In this document: positions 15,026-28,205 of the stretch, one piece after another
How positions within the stretch are numbered: position 1 is the stretch's first letter
Layout: each line of letters opens with the position of its first letter
Assembly: GCF_050948175.1 (NCBI RefSeq)
Contig: NC_135200.1
Location: 2,604,001 to 2,668,000, forward strand
Source of the DNA: Xylocopa sonorina
Lineage: Eukaryota; Arthropoda; Insecta; Hymenoptera; Apidae
DNA length: 64,000 nucleotides
Direction: 5' to 3'
Position numbers and translations under genes: made by a program
The notes under the pieces: generated by a model
Told to the model about the DNA's origin: nothing
Database searches by the model: none
The model's input: the letters and a program-made list of their open reading frames with translations, nothing else

Positions 15026-17006
15026 AGTTGATTTTGTTTGGAACTTTTTGTACTCTCGCGATTGTTCTGTGGTATGATTTTATAATATATTCAAGAAGGG
15101 ATGAGTCTATTTTAATTTCGCTAGTGCTTCTGGCGTAGTGCTTATCTCACATTCAATGGGGTCGTATTTTGGTTTTCATTTTTTAAATCTTGATTTGAGG
15201 TCTGAATCTGTATGCGTATTATATTATATGTATGCGATTATATTATAATTTTGTAGAATGTAGTCAGAAGAGATTTAATTTTATTTTTGTGGAACTTAAA
15301 GCAATTGAAGAATCAAATAACCAGGATTAGGTTAGAAGAATTTCAAGAATAGAGTAAATCGTCCTCAAAATGCAATGGAAGACTGTATAGTAAACTTTCT
15401 TGACATTTTAAGAGAAACAAGTATAAAAAGAAAAATAATTGGAGGGATTAAATATTTATCTACTCTTTCTCTTCTTGATTAGGAAATGCTACGCTCCCCC
15501 CCCCCCCCCATCCCAAAGATACCCCCAAGTTATACCTACATTCAATTTTTTTCTTAACCTAATAACCTCATCCTTCAACGAGAACTCGATTAGCCCCGTA
15601 CTCCGTCACGAAATCCAATTCATCCCCGAGACAAACTCCTCGCTCTAAATTGCCCTCAGAAATACCCGAAAAACACTTGAACCGCCGCAAACCCTCGTCC
15701 CGCTCACGCTGAACCGACTCTGTCAATCCACCCCTTACGGAACCCTCGAGAACAGGCGGCAAATAAGTACGGCGCGGAGCGAGTTTATGGCCAGGCGCCC
15801 AGAAGAATGCTTATCTCGTTATTCAAATATCGCCGCGCGGCGTTCGTGTGTATCAAATATCCCTTCCCCATCCCCCATCCCTTCTCGTCCCGATAGAAGG
15901 CCAGAGGGTGTGCGGGAGTGCCGTTTCTTTGCGTCGAGTCGAAGTTCCATGCCAACCGTATCCCCAGGACACTTCCCATATTTCCGTGGTGTACTTCCGG
16001 CCCTCCGTTCGTATTCAGCCCGGCTCGCGCACCCCCGTAAATTACGAGGAGTCGCGAGATACGGTTCGAAGGGGCGTTATCTTACTTTAACCGGCTGGGA
16101 ACTTTACCCGGGATTTTTCGAGCGCTGCCGCCTCCTCCGCTGTTCTTAGCCAGATGAAATTTGGTTTCCTTGGTGTGCAAGGAATAGGTGACTTTGAGTG
16201 GCGATACAATGGGGGTAGTTTCCCTCGTCGATTTTTGTGTCCGTAACAGTGAGAACGTGGAGTAGATTTGTTGATGCATGAAGACATTGAACCCTTGAAT
16301 CTGTTGGAATATGTTGTCATTATGATGTGATTGATGTAATTCTATGATCGAAGTATCTGGCATCGCAGTGTTGCTTTTGCTGCCATGTTGATCGTCCACA
16401 TTCGACGTCAAACTTTGTGTAACGCTTGGATTTGTCTTAACTCCATTTTTTTATTTTTGTTTGCAATCAAAAGTTTTTACTGCAGGAGAAAACGAAAAAA
16501 GAAACAAGGGGCGTGAAATCGATAGCGTTGCACAAAGGTTATTACAGTATCTACCATGACAAAAAACGGAGTTAAATAGCGGTGATAACTATAAGTAACC
16601 AAAGTAAGAAATGTATTAGTTAATTCAACAAATACATAGATCCATTAAACGTAATCGTTACGACGAGTCATATACACTGAAGTAAACAGAATGAAACGGA
16701 GAAATCTGTCAAAAATCGGGCCCTTTTCACCATCGAAGAAGGAAAATGATGGCGATTCTAATCTATGGAGGAAAATTCGCGGGTGTTCCGCGACGCGTGT
16801 CGAATGACAGCGGGCAAAAACACGTATGGATGCACGTAAACGCGGGGATGGTAATGAACGGGCGCAATGTAGTTGCGTATTGCTTGTTCTGGTACTTGTC
16901 CGAACAACTGGAGATTGGATCGACACGCTTCGCGCAGCGTGAAATGCAAACGCTGGGATATAAAGCAACGCTGCGGTACAATATGCCCCTCTGGCTTTGG
17001 TGGAGG

Positions 17007-17026
17007 AAAAAAAAAAAAAAAAAAAA
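17007..17026. repeat. Poly(A) run
   Basis: About 20 consecutive A. Frames across it give poly-Lys on the plus strand and poly-Phe on the minus strand, which are artefacts. Confidence 0.9.
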
Positions 17027-19293
17027 ACACCAAAGGAAGAAAAGGGAAATCTGCCGCCGATCGTAAAAATACACGTTGTTTTCGGGAACGCGCTGCGAGT
17101 AAAGTTCTCTGGAGGAAGATCGTAACTAGGCGTGACTTTTTTCACTAGAATATAATTTTTTTTCATTATTTAACTAAAAATTTTATGTAACATGTAGTAA
17201 AGTATGTGTAAAATATTCGATAAAAGTATTGAATTGAAAATAAATATATGCAATGAAAAGTAGATTAAATATATTTTACGTGTATTTATAGGTATTTGGA
17301 ATATATACGAATAAAAAATAGCTTGTTACCAGAGTTGAATTAAAAATAAATGGAGATAAATTAAAGAGAAATAATTAATTATAAAAAATAAAATGGATAA
17401 GTTGAGGAAAAATAATTTACGGATTCTCGTGAACGTAAATTTGTTAAAATTGATTGAGCCATCAAATAAGGGTGTAAAATATACAATATTATCCTCGGTC
17501 CACCCAGTGCACTCTTGTTACCTCGACGTACGTATTGCACATTTGCATGTTATTCATTATGAATATTCATCCGAATCTATATGACTTCATTTTCGAGAAA
17601 GCGTCTACCTTCGCATCTAATGACAGTGTTTTAGATACATTCTGTTTACCAAGTGTTTGTAATTCTTTGGTAAATATGCTGTGCTGACACTCATGCAAAT
17701 TTTTTAGCTACCCTCGCTAAGAAAGAATTATAATCACAAAGAAATTTATTATTCATGAACATTATAAAATTTCATTAGACTGGTTATTAAGAATATCAAT
17801 TTGAATGAATATCAATAAATATTGAAGAAGAATAAATAAATTTACATATATTAAGGATTGAACAAACAAGAATTGCAATATTTTCAAATCTTATTTAAAA
17901 TAAGATGAACAAGAATATATTTTCTGAAGATACTATTAATATTTCACGTGCATATTTATAATTTCCAGTGCTGAAAACAGGAGAGAAAATAATCAAAGAA
18001 AAGTACGAAAATAATCGCATGCCCTGCAGAAAAATTAATTTAAAAACCTTACCTTTGATAATGCAGTATTTTTCTCTCGCGATACGAGAAACCTGGCTTC
18101 TTATTAACAAAGAAACATCACATTATACTCGAAAAGCAACGGCATGTTCACGGTTATTCGGTCGAAAACAAAGGGAGTCCACCTGGGTATCATTAATTAT
18201 CCTGCCGTCAAGTGAATACACGTAATAAGCTGGATAATTTTTCACCATTTAATTTCAGACGTGCATACCTGAATACACCAGTGACAAGCAAAACGTAACG
18301 CACGTAATTAAAAACGGCCAATTAAACGTGAACAATGAAACGCAATAATACGTTATAACATATTTTACTGGTTGAAAATCAAATAGGAACCGTTTCGATT
18401 CTTCTCGTGATGTATCATTCACGAATTTAATTTTCAAACCCTCGAATATTTTTTAAAATACGAATTTTTTGCGAAAAAGCACAAAAATCGCAACTGTAAA
18501 ATAAATGTAAAAGTAAGGTAGAAATTCAATTTGTGCCACAAAAATAGTAATATTAATTACAGATTTCAGGTGTTATGAGGAAATATTATTCGTTTGAAAA
18601 GTAAATTCGGAAAAATGGCGGGGAACAACGGTAGAGAGTGGTTTCGATTCTACTCGCGCTCAACTGAAATTTACGTGATCAATTTCACAAACGGACGACC
18701 AATCGAACGCGTAAACGTCTACTTTCAGAAATATTTTGTATCGCTTATAGTAGCTCAGTCGCTGTTTCTCGCGGCGCAACTTTCCGGCGGGGGCAAAGTT
18801 AACATAGCCGATTCTTTTCCTCCGGTTAAACTTTCCTTGCAACTTTTTATCGGTAGAGATAGGCAATTTTCCTTCCGTTCGATCGAAGATTCGTCCCGGT
18901 CGTTGGCTACGCGCTTCTCCACTATTTTCTACTTCCTCCCGAATTCGACGTCTGCCCAAAGAACTAAGTGACATAGATATACACTTGCCTTGAATATTAA
19001 ATAGCCAAATAAATTTAATTTTTCAACTCGCCAATGGTCTTCGAAATTCATTCCATTTTAATAGAACCTAATCTTATCTGTTCCAAAGTTTTCTTAATAT
19101 TGATTTCCTTCAAATTAGGAGAAACAGAAGTGTCAGTCTACAAATTAGTGTGAATAATTAATATGACGAAACTAAGGAGATTCTTAATGAAGAAACAAGT
19201 ACAGCTTAAATTGCAGCTTCGCTAACGTCGTTACAAATAGTTTATTTGCGTGTGTAACTTCGCACTCATAATCACAAATTCTTATATTACTAA

Positions 19294-19364
19294 TACTTAA
19301 TCGTTATTTAAAATCCTAAATTTAGAGTCCATGTTGCACTGAATAAAAATGTCCAAGTCCAAAT
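19294..19364. repeat. Dispersed repeat, copy 2
   Basis: Second copy of the repeat at 10086-10156, same orientation and about 9.2 kb away. The left half is more diverged. It may be the tail of a dispersed element family. Confidence 0.7.
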
Positions 19365-22300
19365 TATATTATATTTAAGAGTCCGTGGTTGTTCCGCACT
19401 TTAACCCACCCGGTACGAAGCCATTCCTTTATCCACGATACGTCACTTTTCCTTTCTATTTCTATAACCAATTTTTAGAAGTAGCCGTTTTTAATTTTCC
19501 AGAAATACCATATACCTTTCCGTTTTCGTTTTTCTCTTGTTCCCTTCGTTCATACATTCTTTAATTTCTTCACCCAGACTAGCTTTAATCCCCAAGAACT
19601 CGTTATTGCCATATCAAAAATTAGTCTTTCTCGCCAAAATCCATTTGCTTTCATAAGGTTTACTTTTTACAATTGAGTTCCTTTTTATTACGTAGGGTGT
19701 GAATGATCTTATTACGACTTGATACATATGCGAAACAAAAGATATAGTTGCGATAAATGCGAATATTTGCAGAAGAATCGAAAATATTCGATAAGAGAAT
19801 CTACAAAAGAATATAGAAGCAACCGAGTGCTGTGTTCAATAAAAATTCCCAATCAATTACCATTACGCTTGTTTCCGTTAAAACCTTCGAAATCCTTTTG
19901 TTTGCGTTTGATAGTTTGTCGAATACAGAAATGTCAAAAAATTGGCTCACAGATAACAATGGAATAAAAATTTGTTACGCGTCAATTTTATCTCCACTAC
20001 GGTAATTTCTACTTTCGATTAATTACTCCGTTAATTACGAGTCCTTGTGCACCGGAAACCGGCGCTCCCTTATGACGAGCAATTTAACGAGCGCGGCCCG
20101 TCGCTGTTTTCGCTCGAAATTGTCCCGCGTCCGGACATTTCCTACTGAATCAATTTCAATTAAAGGTTCGACAATTTAGGCTGACGTCAGTTTTTTCAAC
20201 AGGGATTCTAATTACTTTCCATTTACGTTGAGTGTCCGAATGCGAACGGAAATAACGAGAGTATCGACGCACCAACGACGCGTCGTGTTCCATTCAAAAC
20301 CGAAGATACATAGCTTGTTCTATAATTTTCCTCCCCGTAGTCTCGCGTTTCAATTTTCGAATTGTCTGATCGAAAAATCTGAATGAGAATTTTGATGGAA
20401 ATAAACCTGCGACTAACTGATTAAATTACTGTTTCCACTTTTATAACCCATTTGCATATTAATGGAGACGTTCAATTCACGATAAGAAAGATCGTGGTCG
20501 TTCTTAGACATAGCAAACTTCGTTAAACCGCTTCGGCGAGTTTAATTAAATTATTCACTGACCCTTCTTCCGTGCCACCTGAAGCTCTGTCCCGAATTTC
20601 GGTGGCATTGCAAAAGGTTCCGGGAGATTCCCGCTTAAAACGTAAAATCCTCACCGCCGAACTTCTGTAATTTCTGTTTCGAGTACTGGAGCACGTTGTC
20701 GAGTTCTGCCCGAGCTGTCTCTTTGCACGGGCAACGATTTATATCCATCGTTTACGAGGGCGAATAAATAGTTGAAGAGGTCTCACCGCTGGGGTCTACC
20801 TGTTCGTCTCGAAGCGAATCTAAATTGAGTTTCTGATTGGAAAACTTGTAACGATTCATTATCGTTGCTGTTGGCTTTATCGCAACCTTCATCGTGTATT
20901 GATGAAGCGTCGGCGTGGTGAGATGTGGTTTTAAAATCGTGCAATTAAAAAATTGAACACGGAACCTTTTGCAATTCATTTGCACGAATAATTGTAATAC
21001 TTGCAGTTGTGACGCGAAAGTTTTAGTTAGTTTTTGTATTTTTAAAGCTGAATATTGAACGAGACGAAACGTCAGAAGAGATATCGCGCGTCAAACTTTA
21101 ATACAGAGGTATCAATTGTACGATTGTCGTCACGAGCACGCAAGAATGTAAGCGTCAGCAATATTGTCTCTACTATAGAGATTACACTTGTAAGTATTCG
21201 AAATCTCATCGTAGATATAAGTCCTGCGCTTTTGTATCGAGTTGATGTAACCAAACCAGTAACTGTAAGAAACTGAAGTCAGAAGCAACCAGTGAAGGTT
21301 GAGAATTTGAAACTATCTTCACTAGATGGAAATTGTCAATAGATATAGAGAATCAGAGTCAGACAGTAGAAATAGAATATAATAAACCGTCAGTGGATGC
21401 AGAGAACCGGTTTCAGACACCAAAAGTATAAAAACGAATCCGATAGCAACAGCTAGTAGCACAGAGAATTTATTTCACTATATTTGTGAAGTTTAAATAA
21501 AATACTAAATATTTTACTACATTGTGAAATAACTAAAATACTAAATTGCGAATTACTTTTATCATGCAAAAGAGAGGATGCTCCATTAACCCGAAAAGAG
21601 AGCAAAACCCGAGAGCAGTATACGAGTAAATTCTTGCCTCCACTAATCTTCGTTCATTACCATAAAACCGCCATTTGCGCACTAAGTGGATGGCGAATTT
21701 GATAATGCGCGATTCCATTTTTGTTTCAACCCCCCTACCAGTCTGTTCGAGGGGTATTATGGAAGGTTATGAGATTGGAGATAGATGAGTCCGCAATAGA
21801 GCCGAGGTGGCATAGTGAACTTGCAATTTGCGGTAATTTCTTGCAATCAGTACCATCGTCTCCTTGGTACGAACGATCCTTGCCGGTAGAAATAAGACAA
21901 AAACGATAGGAACGAACCGTTAGACGCGGGGATTTCAACGGTACGCGAAATTGATCTCGAAATTGATTGTTACGAGTCTCCGCCAGGCACATTAAGAAAG
22001 AAAATTGTATTTGAAACTACTTGATTGTCCTAGAAACTTTATATAGTTATTTCTATGCCATGTATCGTCTCCATCTGGTCTTCGTCCTCAGATATTTCTT
22101 GACTTATACGATAATGCGATTAAAAAATAAACAAATATATTTTATGGAATATTGTGCGTAAAATACGTCACAAAATTTCTTCTAACATGATTTCCATCCT
22201 TGTCCTCTCATCGACGACATACTAACTATTAAAGGACATATATTTTATTTATACATTATATAGTAACTGTTATATATTGCCGACATTGCATAAGCATATC

Positions 22301-24034
22301 GATGCACACGGTTCGGTGTGGTGTGTGTGTCGTCGCCATGGTAAAATCTTCTTCCATTTAAATTTCTTTCTTCCTGATCAGTTCTTCGTTCGCCTTCGCC
22401 GTAACGCGACCTATGTCATCCAGTATATTAAATATATTTTCCCATATTAAAACCCATCAGCTTATTACCAAACACTTAAAGGATTTTCAAAGTTAACAAA
22501 GACCTAAGAATATTGAATTCAAACAAATCACGTATTACTCCAGAGAAAACAATGATCAAAACCTGCGATCCATCTTGAAAAAGCTAGAACGAGAGAAGAA
22601 GAAATACCGTTGTCAAATACCAATGGGTACCGTTCTCCAACGGCCGTCACCGTCGAAACCATCGAAATTGTCTTTCGGTCCCGACTCGGCCGTGAACAGC
22701 GGAGAAACAGGTTGCAGAACGGTGGCCAGCTGAGCGTGTTCTTCCGGTTCCCGGTAGATGCGGGCGAGAGACACGCGACAAACTTGCCGACCACCTCAGT
22801 GACGATTCTGTCTCCAGTCATGAATAATGCCCCGTATCCGACGAGCGTAGACGGTCCGTGGACGCGTTCAAAGACGGTGGAACGCCGCGTGGAACGGTCC
22901 CGCGGTCCGGAAACGAGATTCCGAGCCGGGGACGTTGCGAAATTTCGTGCAGACCACGGCGTCGCACGACGGGGGCGAGTTTAACGCTCACGGCGAACAT
23001 GGGGGTTGCGGAGGACAGGTGGAGAACGGTAGAAGTTGCTCTCAATGGACGACGGCGTCGGAGAGGATGTGAGGTTTTCGTGACGCGAAGAAGAGACGTG
23101 ATTTTGTGGGTACCTTGTGCGAAGTGATCGATAGAGGGTGGATTTGATTAAATTAGCGTGATCGAGTGGGCTCGTGTACTCTTACCTGGTATGTTACGTG
23201 ACCGATGATTACGTGAGATTAAGATGGCTCCAGTTTGTTTGTATTATTTTTTATCAGATGATCCATCCATTCTCGGTATAAATTAGAATATCATTAATTG
23301 GTGTTATTGAGAAGTAATCTTTTTAGGACAGACTTCTCATTTGCCAAAGCACTTAATTACGGAAAACACGAAATTGAGAAAGTTATAAATTTCAGCGTTA
23401 GCGAACCATAGGTTGGTACTAAATTTAAAAAAAATTGTCAAAGTGGAATTAGCCACTCTGGCTTGCGAACGGCTCGCGTACGAACGAGTATTCCGTGTCA
23501 ATTCATATATGTCACTTTTGAATATACGCATTTAAACAGAAGAGTGCGACACTGCCATTGATACAGTTTCATGAAACTGGATGGATACGTCACTGATATA
23601 TGGTCGGTAAAGGAAAAAAGTGACGCAGAATAGCCAGGAAACCATCGAAACCTGGATTCGTCGGATGTTAACGCAAATAGAATTTCTCGAATTTTCCCAA
23701 AAAACAGCTTTCCTCTCGGGACGGAATTGCTAGTCGCGATGCCTGCGGGAGTAATCTGTTACACCCACTTGGAACAGCCCGTACAGAATGTCTGGTATTT
23801 ATTAATAAAATTTATTGCGCGTGTATGCGTGCGCGCGTAGGCAGGAGTCGAGTTCTCGTCACACGGGTATCGATCCACGTCGCGGAACACTTCTGTCGTG
23901 TATCGAGAGCCACTTTATCGCAACGATACAAGTTTCTCCGTCATAGCCGAGAAAAGTTACGTGCCTCGTTAGGATCTTCCCGTAGAACGTAGACGTGCGA
24001 AATTTCACATTTTTGTTCGTCCTCCCTCTGATTC

Positions 24035-24213
24035 CTTCCTTCTTTCTTGCTTTTTTTCTTTCTTTTTTTCTTTTTTTCTCGCGGAGGCATCGCGTCTGTT
24101 AGCTAGGAACGACGTTTTACCTCGTTTGCTTCTCGTTCTCACGACCTCGCGTGTCAACCAACCGATACGTGTGCTGTTCTCTCAATTCGACACTTTCTTT
24201 TTTTTTTTTTTTT
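24035..24213. repeat. Pyrimidine-rich tracts and poly(T)
   Basis: CTTT/T-rich tracts at 24035-24080 and a T run at 24198-24213 lie within a CpG-bearing block. They could flank a promoter but have no partner gene. Confidence 0.7.
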
Positions 24214-26532
24214 GCACGACAAGATGTCGGGCGTAATACTGCGCAAAGGTTGCAACGGTGGAAAAGTTTCTAGAACGACTGCGACGTTAAATTGGGGAGA
24301 AGATTGGAATTCGAGGTGTTCCTTGAAATGATCCTTTTGAGAAGAATTTTTTAGGGGAAGAAGATATCGATCGACTCTCTTTCATCGATGCGACGAAGGT
24401 TCGGAGGGGGATTGGTTACCCTCACTTTTGCAAATGTTTCTTCAAGCTTTTCTTGAATAATTTTTCAACATATTATAACAGGATAGCATTGAATAGTAGT
24501 TGCATGAGAAATCAGTAGATTAATTAATAAATACAGCGCGGGTGTTCGACTAATTCGACTAGCTGTGAAATTATTCCCTTACAACTAATAATGAGGGCTC
24601 CACCAATCCTTTATGTATCGACTGGAAAGCTATAAATTAATCGTTGCTACTTAAGCTATTATCGACGAGTTTTTTCCAACAATAAAACTGGCAATTGATA
24701 TTGACAGCAATTGATGTTGAGCGTTGGCTCCTTTTTACCCTTAAACATGAATAATAAAAAAGAAGTTGTCATGGACGACGTTCGATCTCTAGGATAAAAT
24801 AATTATAACTTCCGTTTTAGTTATTAAGGTAGCAATGGGTTACATTCTATCTGTGATATTTATAGTATTTTCAGATTCACGGTAAAAACAAAATAGTAAA
24901 ACGAGGAAAGATGTCCATTGATTGACCAGAAATATTTCTATTATTAGACAATGAATAAAAATGAAACCATTTGAATGTATAATTTAATTACTATATAAGA
25001 TATACATCATTATTAGAAACATTAAAAATAAATTTATACTACCAACGCGATCAAAATTATTTTCATTCTGTTAGTTAAAATTTTTAATACGGTTATTTGC
25101 AATCTGTAGTGTGTTACCAGTACGAATAATTACTTGACTATAACGATTCTTATATCAGAATACTAGAATTTCAACTATGAAATTAACTGCTACATATTAT
25201 TTATCTACCTTTTTCGTATTATTAATCAGCATCGTTAATTTCTACTAAAAAACGATATAATTCAAGAAATTATTGTTTTTTAAAACGTATGTATTTTAAT
25301 TCTACTGCGTGAGATACATTAATCGATCAACCGAATGTAAACCACGATTTATAAATGATACGTTACCTTCTTAAATAACGATTTTACCTTTACAGTTCAT
25401 TCAGATCAAATACGCTTAATATTCTCTATCAAATTGTTTCAGTGACACAGAAAGCCCTTAATTACCCCATCCGATTCGCCCGAACATTGCAATTCCCGAT
25501 TATTAATGTAACACAGCGAACGCAGAGATGTTTGTACGGTCTTTATCGCCACACAGTATTCATTTTCGCCTCGTTCAAATTTATTATACGCCCGTGAGTA
25601 GACATTTAATGATCGCAGCGAACGGTTTCATTAATGCACGTGCGCGGGTACGAAATAATAATTCCCCGTCAGCAATCTCTTCGTGTCTTACGCGCCATTT
25701 CATGAATTCGTATGATAAATACAAAGCGCGGCCCTCATTAATGTAGATATTTATAGAAGCCTCCGACGAAGCATCGTTTAATTATATTACCGTATATTCA
25801 CTGCCCGATGCTTTTAATAGCTGTGTTATAAAATTGCTTAACTCTTTCACCGTATTATACGCCAGAGAGGCTTGGACAGAGACTCTGAGAGCAATAACGC
25901 AGATTTCCTACCCTCGATTCCACCTATTAGAACGTAATTAATATCTATTACAGTATAGGATGCATTTATTGTAACATTCACCCGATTTTTTAGTTAAACG
26001 AGAGAAAACCTTGCAACGTGGGTACAATTTCAGTGCATAATTACCCTTTTACATTCGTTAGATGCACTAGAAACGTTGAAAACAAAAAGAAATAAACGGT
26101 TTCTATCAAGTTTCCCTCTTTGCGTTCCTCGCCATTTTGTATGGGTTAGCACCAGCAAGTGGGAAGGGTTCGTAACTCGACTCTTAGAAAAAGTACCAAA
26201 GGCGTGGAACCCGTGCGAAACTTGGATTCCGAAGGCGTATGCATACGCGAGCCGTGGTAACCGCGTTTATCATCGATCCTATAATTCATGCTTACAAACT
26301 GGTTGTTCCGCAATTTCGCAAAACTTTCCGCGGCTATCAGTTCTCCCGCAGTGGGCGAACTTACGGCCGGACTTAGCCAACGCGACCATAAAATCTTTAT
26401 AGCTTTCGTTCTCGTGATTATTTAACGTGGGCTTATATGCCTCGCGACTGATTCGTAAGGCTAATTTCAACTGTTTCACTTCCACGTTGTTCGTTGTTAC
26501 GACTTAAACGATTGGCGCAGGAATATTCAACG

Positions 26533-27096
26533 TTAACCCGTTCACTGCCAGGCAAAAAAGGTCTTGACCTCTGGGTGCCAAGGTTTTATTGGATAATAGT
26601 TAAAAATAATATTTAAATTCCATTTAATTGTTCTTATGTATATGAAAGTTACCCATATAAGTAAGCCAAATTAAGCTTTTAGACTCATACCTTGAATATA
26701 GATGTTAATCTTTTATATAAATATAAGTAATGTGTCTGATAAAAGGTTTATTTTGATAAGGTTAATTATGTAATCGTAATTTACTATTACTTATCACTAT
26801 ATGTTTATTAATTTTAATAATTCTATAAGGTTCAAAATTTTATGTGCATAAAAGGAAATATTTAATGAGAACACAAAATTTCACAAAATCTAATAATATT
26901 AAGTTACAGATATAGTACTGAAATGGCACTTGCGGGTCATCTTGTCTAACAATTTCTAACTCAAACGGCTATAAATTCCGTGACAAATTGTAATCAATCT
27001 AAAATTGCAGCACACAATACGGGACATCGTAAAGCCGGCAGTTTTGGTACATACGCTTACTACGAAACATCTCGTGGTTGGCAGTGAATGGATTAA
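26533..27096. mobile_element. piggyBac-type MITE with TTAA target duplication
   Basis: TTAA at 26533-26536 and again at 27093-27096 flank a 556-base AT-rich element with no coding capacity. The ends are cccgttcactgcca at the left and, in reverse complement, tccattcactgcca at the right. TTAA duplication plus terminal CCC...CTGCCA-type repeats is the established signature of non-autonomous piggyBac elements. It lies about 1 kb before the Phlpp start. Confidence 0.85.
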
Positions 27097-27899
27097 AACG
27101 TTTCAATGGGTTTAAACTATTTTGTCCGAACTGTCATTTCGCGCAAGATGTTACTACAATTTTGCTCAGTTTCGATATAATTCGCCAGCGATGTTGATTT
27201 GATAGAAACAGAAATCGATTGGTAATATTTCGAAAATAAGTCGACGATGAAATGCGAACGAAGACTAAAATATGAAATAATATGAGTTCGTTTATCGCTT
27301 TGTGTCAATTGCAGTCGAAAACTCGAGTTGGCGAGTAATCGATCATAAATTGTATTAACAACTTTGATGTAAAAATACTAGTTCATTTTGTTATTTATGG
27401 GAAATACTAATATATAAGAAATTCAGTTAACAATACTTTTATTACGTACGTGGAATAAAAACACAGGCATACGCGCACACGCACATATACGCATTCGTTA
27501 GCTTGCATATCGAATTAAATGCTATCCTCTAATTACTTTGACCCAAATATAATCTCTCCGTACAGGTACTATAAAAATAATTAAAATAATTACAAAGCTA
27601 TATTTAATGCTTTACGAACACGCGTGTAAATCCATTATATCGAATAAAGTTGAACGAACGAGTAAATTAATAACAAATACGTGACTAAAATGAATCACCC
27701 GAAAGAAAACTAAGTTCAAAACACAGATATAGTAAAAAAAAGGAAGGAATTCATATTTACAGTGTCACATTGAAAACTCGAACAGCCACTCTAATTCTCA
27801 AGACCATCCGCTTTACTCCCGAGAATTCATTAACAAGTCCCGCTTGAAGGAAGACAAAAATACTTAGCCCGTTAACTGATGAAGCTATTTGTAAATCAG

Positions 27900-28100
27900 G
27901 GGAAATTCGAGTGGCGCGGCCCGCGAAAGTTTCGGAATAAACATTAGCTAGCCAGGACTAGCGCCTCAGGAAGAATAGCCGCTGTTTAAAAGAAGCGCGA
28001 CAGGAACTTGAAATCGACGTCCTGCGTAATAAATACGCAAACACGGGACAATAGGTGGCGCATGCGCGTGTCACCCAACCGGCGATTACCATAAGAATTG
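27900..28100 (+). promoter_or_regulatory. Probable Phlpp promoter with NRF-1-type palindrome
   Basis: This is a CpG-dense stretch immediately before the first coding exon in otherwise AT-rich DNA. GCGCATGCGC at 28058-28067 is a perfect palindrome matching the core recognised by NRF-1/Ewg-type factors (established motif), 34 bases before the ATG. No TATA box is evident. Its promoter role is inferred from position and composition. Confidence 0.5.
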
Positions 28101-28205
28101 ATGGACGACGCGCGAAAGATGCTGCGTTTTGGTGATCTGCTCGCTATTATGGAGGAACGTGATCTTGACAGGGACGCTATCGATGCGGATTCACTGGAAT
28201 CCGAG
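28101..28205 (+). CDS. Phlpp: Phlpp coding exon 1 (probable start)
   Basis: Thirty-five codons starting MDDARKMLRFGDLLAIMEER and very acidic at the end (DLDRDAIDADSLESE). An in-frame TAA lies 9 bases before the ATG, and the donor is GAG|GTAATG at 28206. The phase (0) matches exon 2 exactly, and no other ATG-bearing exon of the right phase was seen between here and exon 2. The -3 base is T, so the start context is weak. It carries no recognised domain. It could instead be an internal exon entered through an AG just upstream, with further exons not recognised. Confidence 0.68.

Larger units (their letters stand above)
11748..26532. other. Non-coding stretch without recognisable gene
   Basis: Same character as the left end. 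CpG-rich blocks occur at 15590-16150, 16640-17130, 22560-23130 and 23720-24300, the last two being the most promoter-like. No frame shows a domain, and no chain of exons with compatible splice phases could be built. Confidence 0.6.

Noticed and set aside
15787..16149. 120-codon plus-strand frame
   Set aside because: CpG-rich patch with several overlapping frames; Arg/Ser/Pro-rich, no domain.
16645..17166. 173-codon minus-strand frame and overlapping frames
   Set aside because: They pass through a poly(A) run and lie in a CpG-rich patch with frames on both strands; no recognisable domain or splice support.
24223..24330. Short frame MSGVILRKGCNGG after the poly(T) run
   Set aside because: Only 35 codons, no donor or homology recognised; chance is likely.
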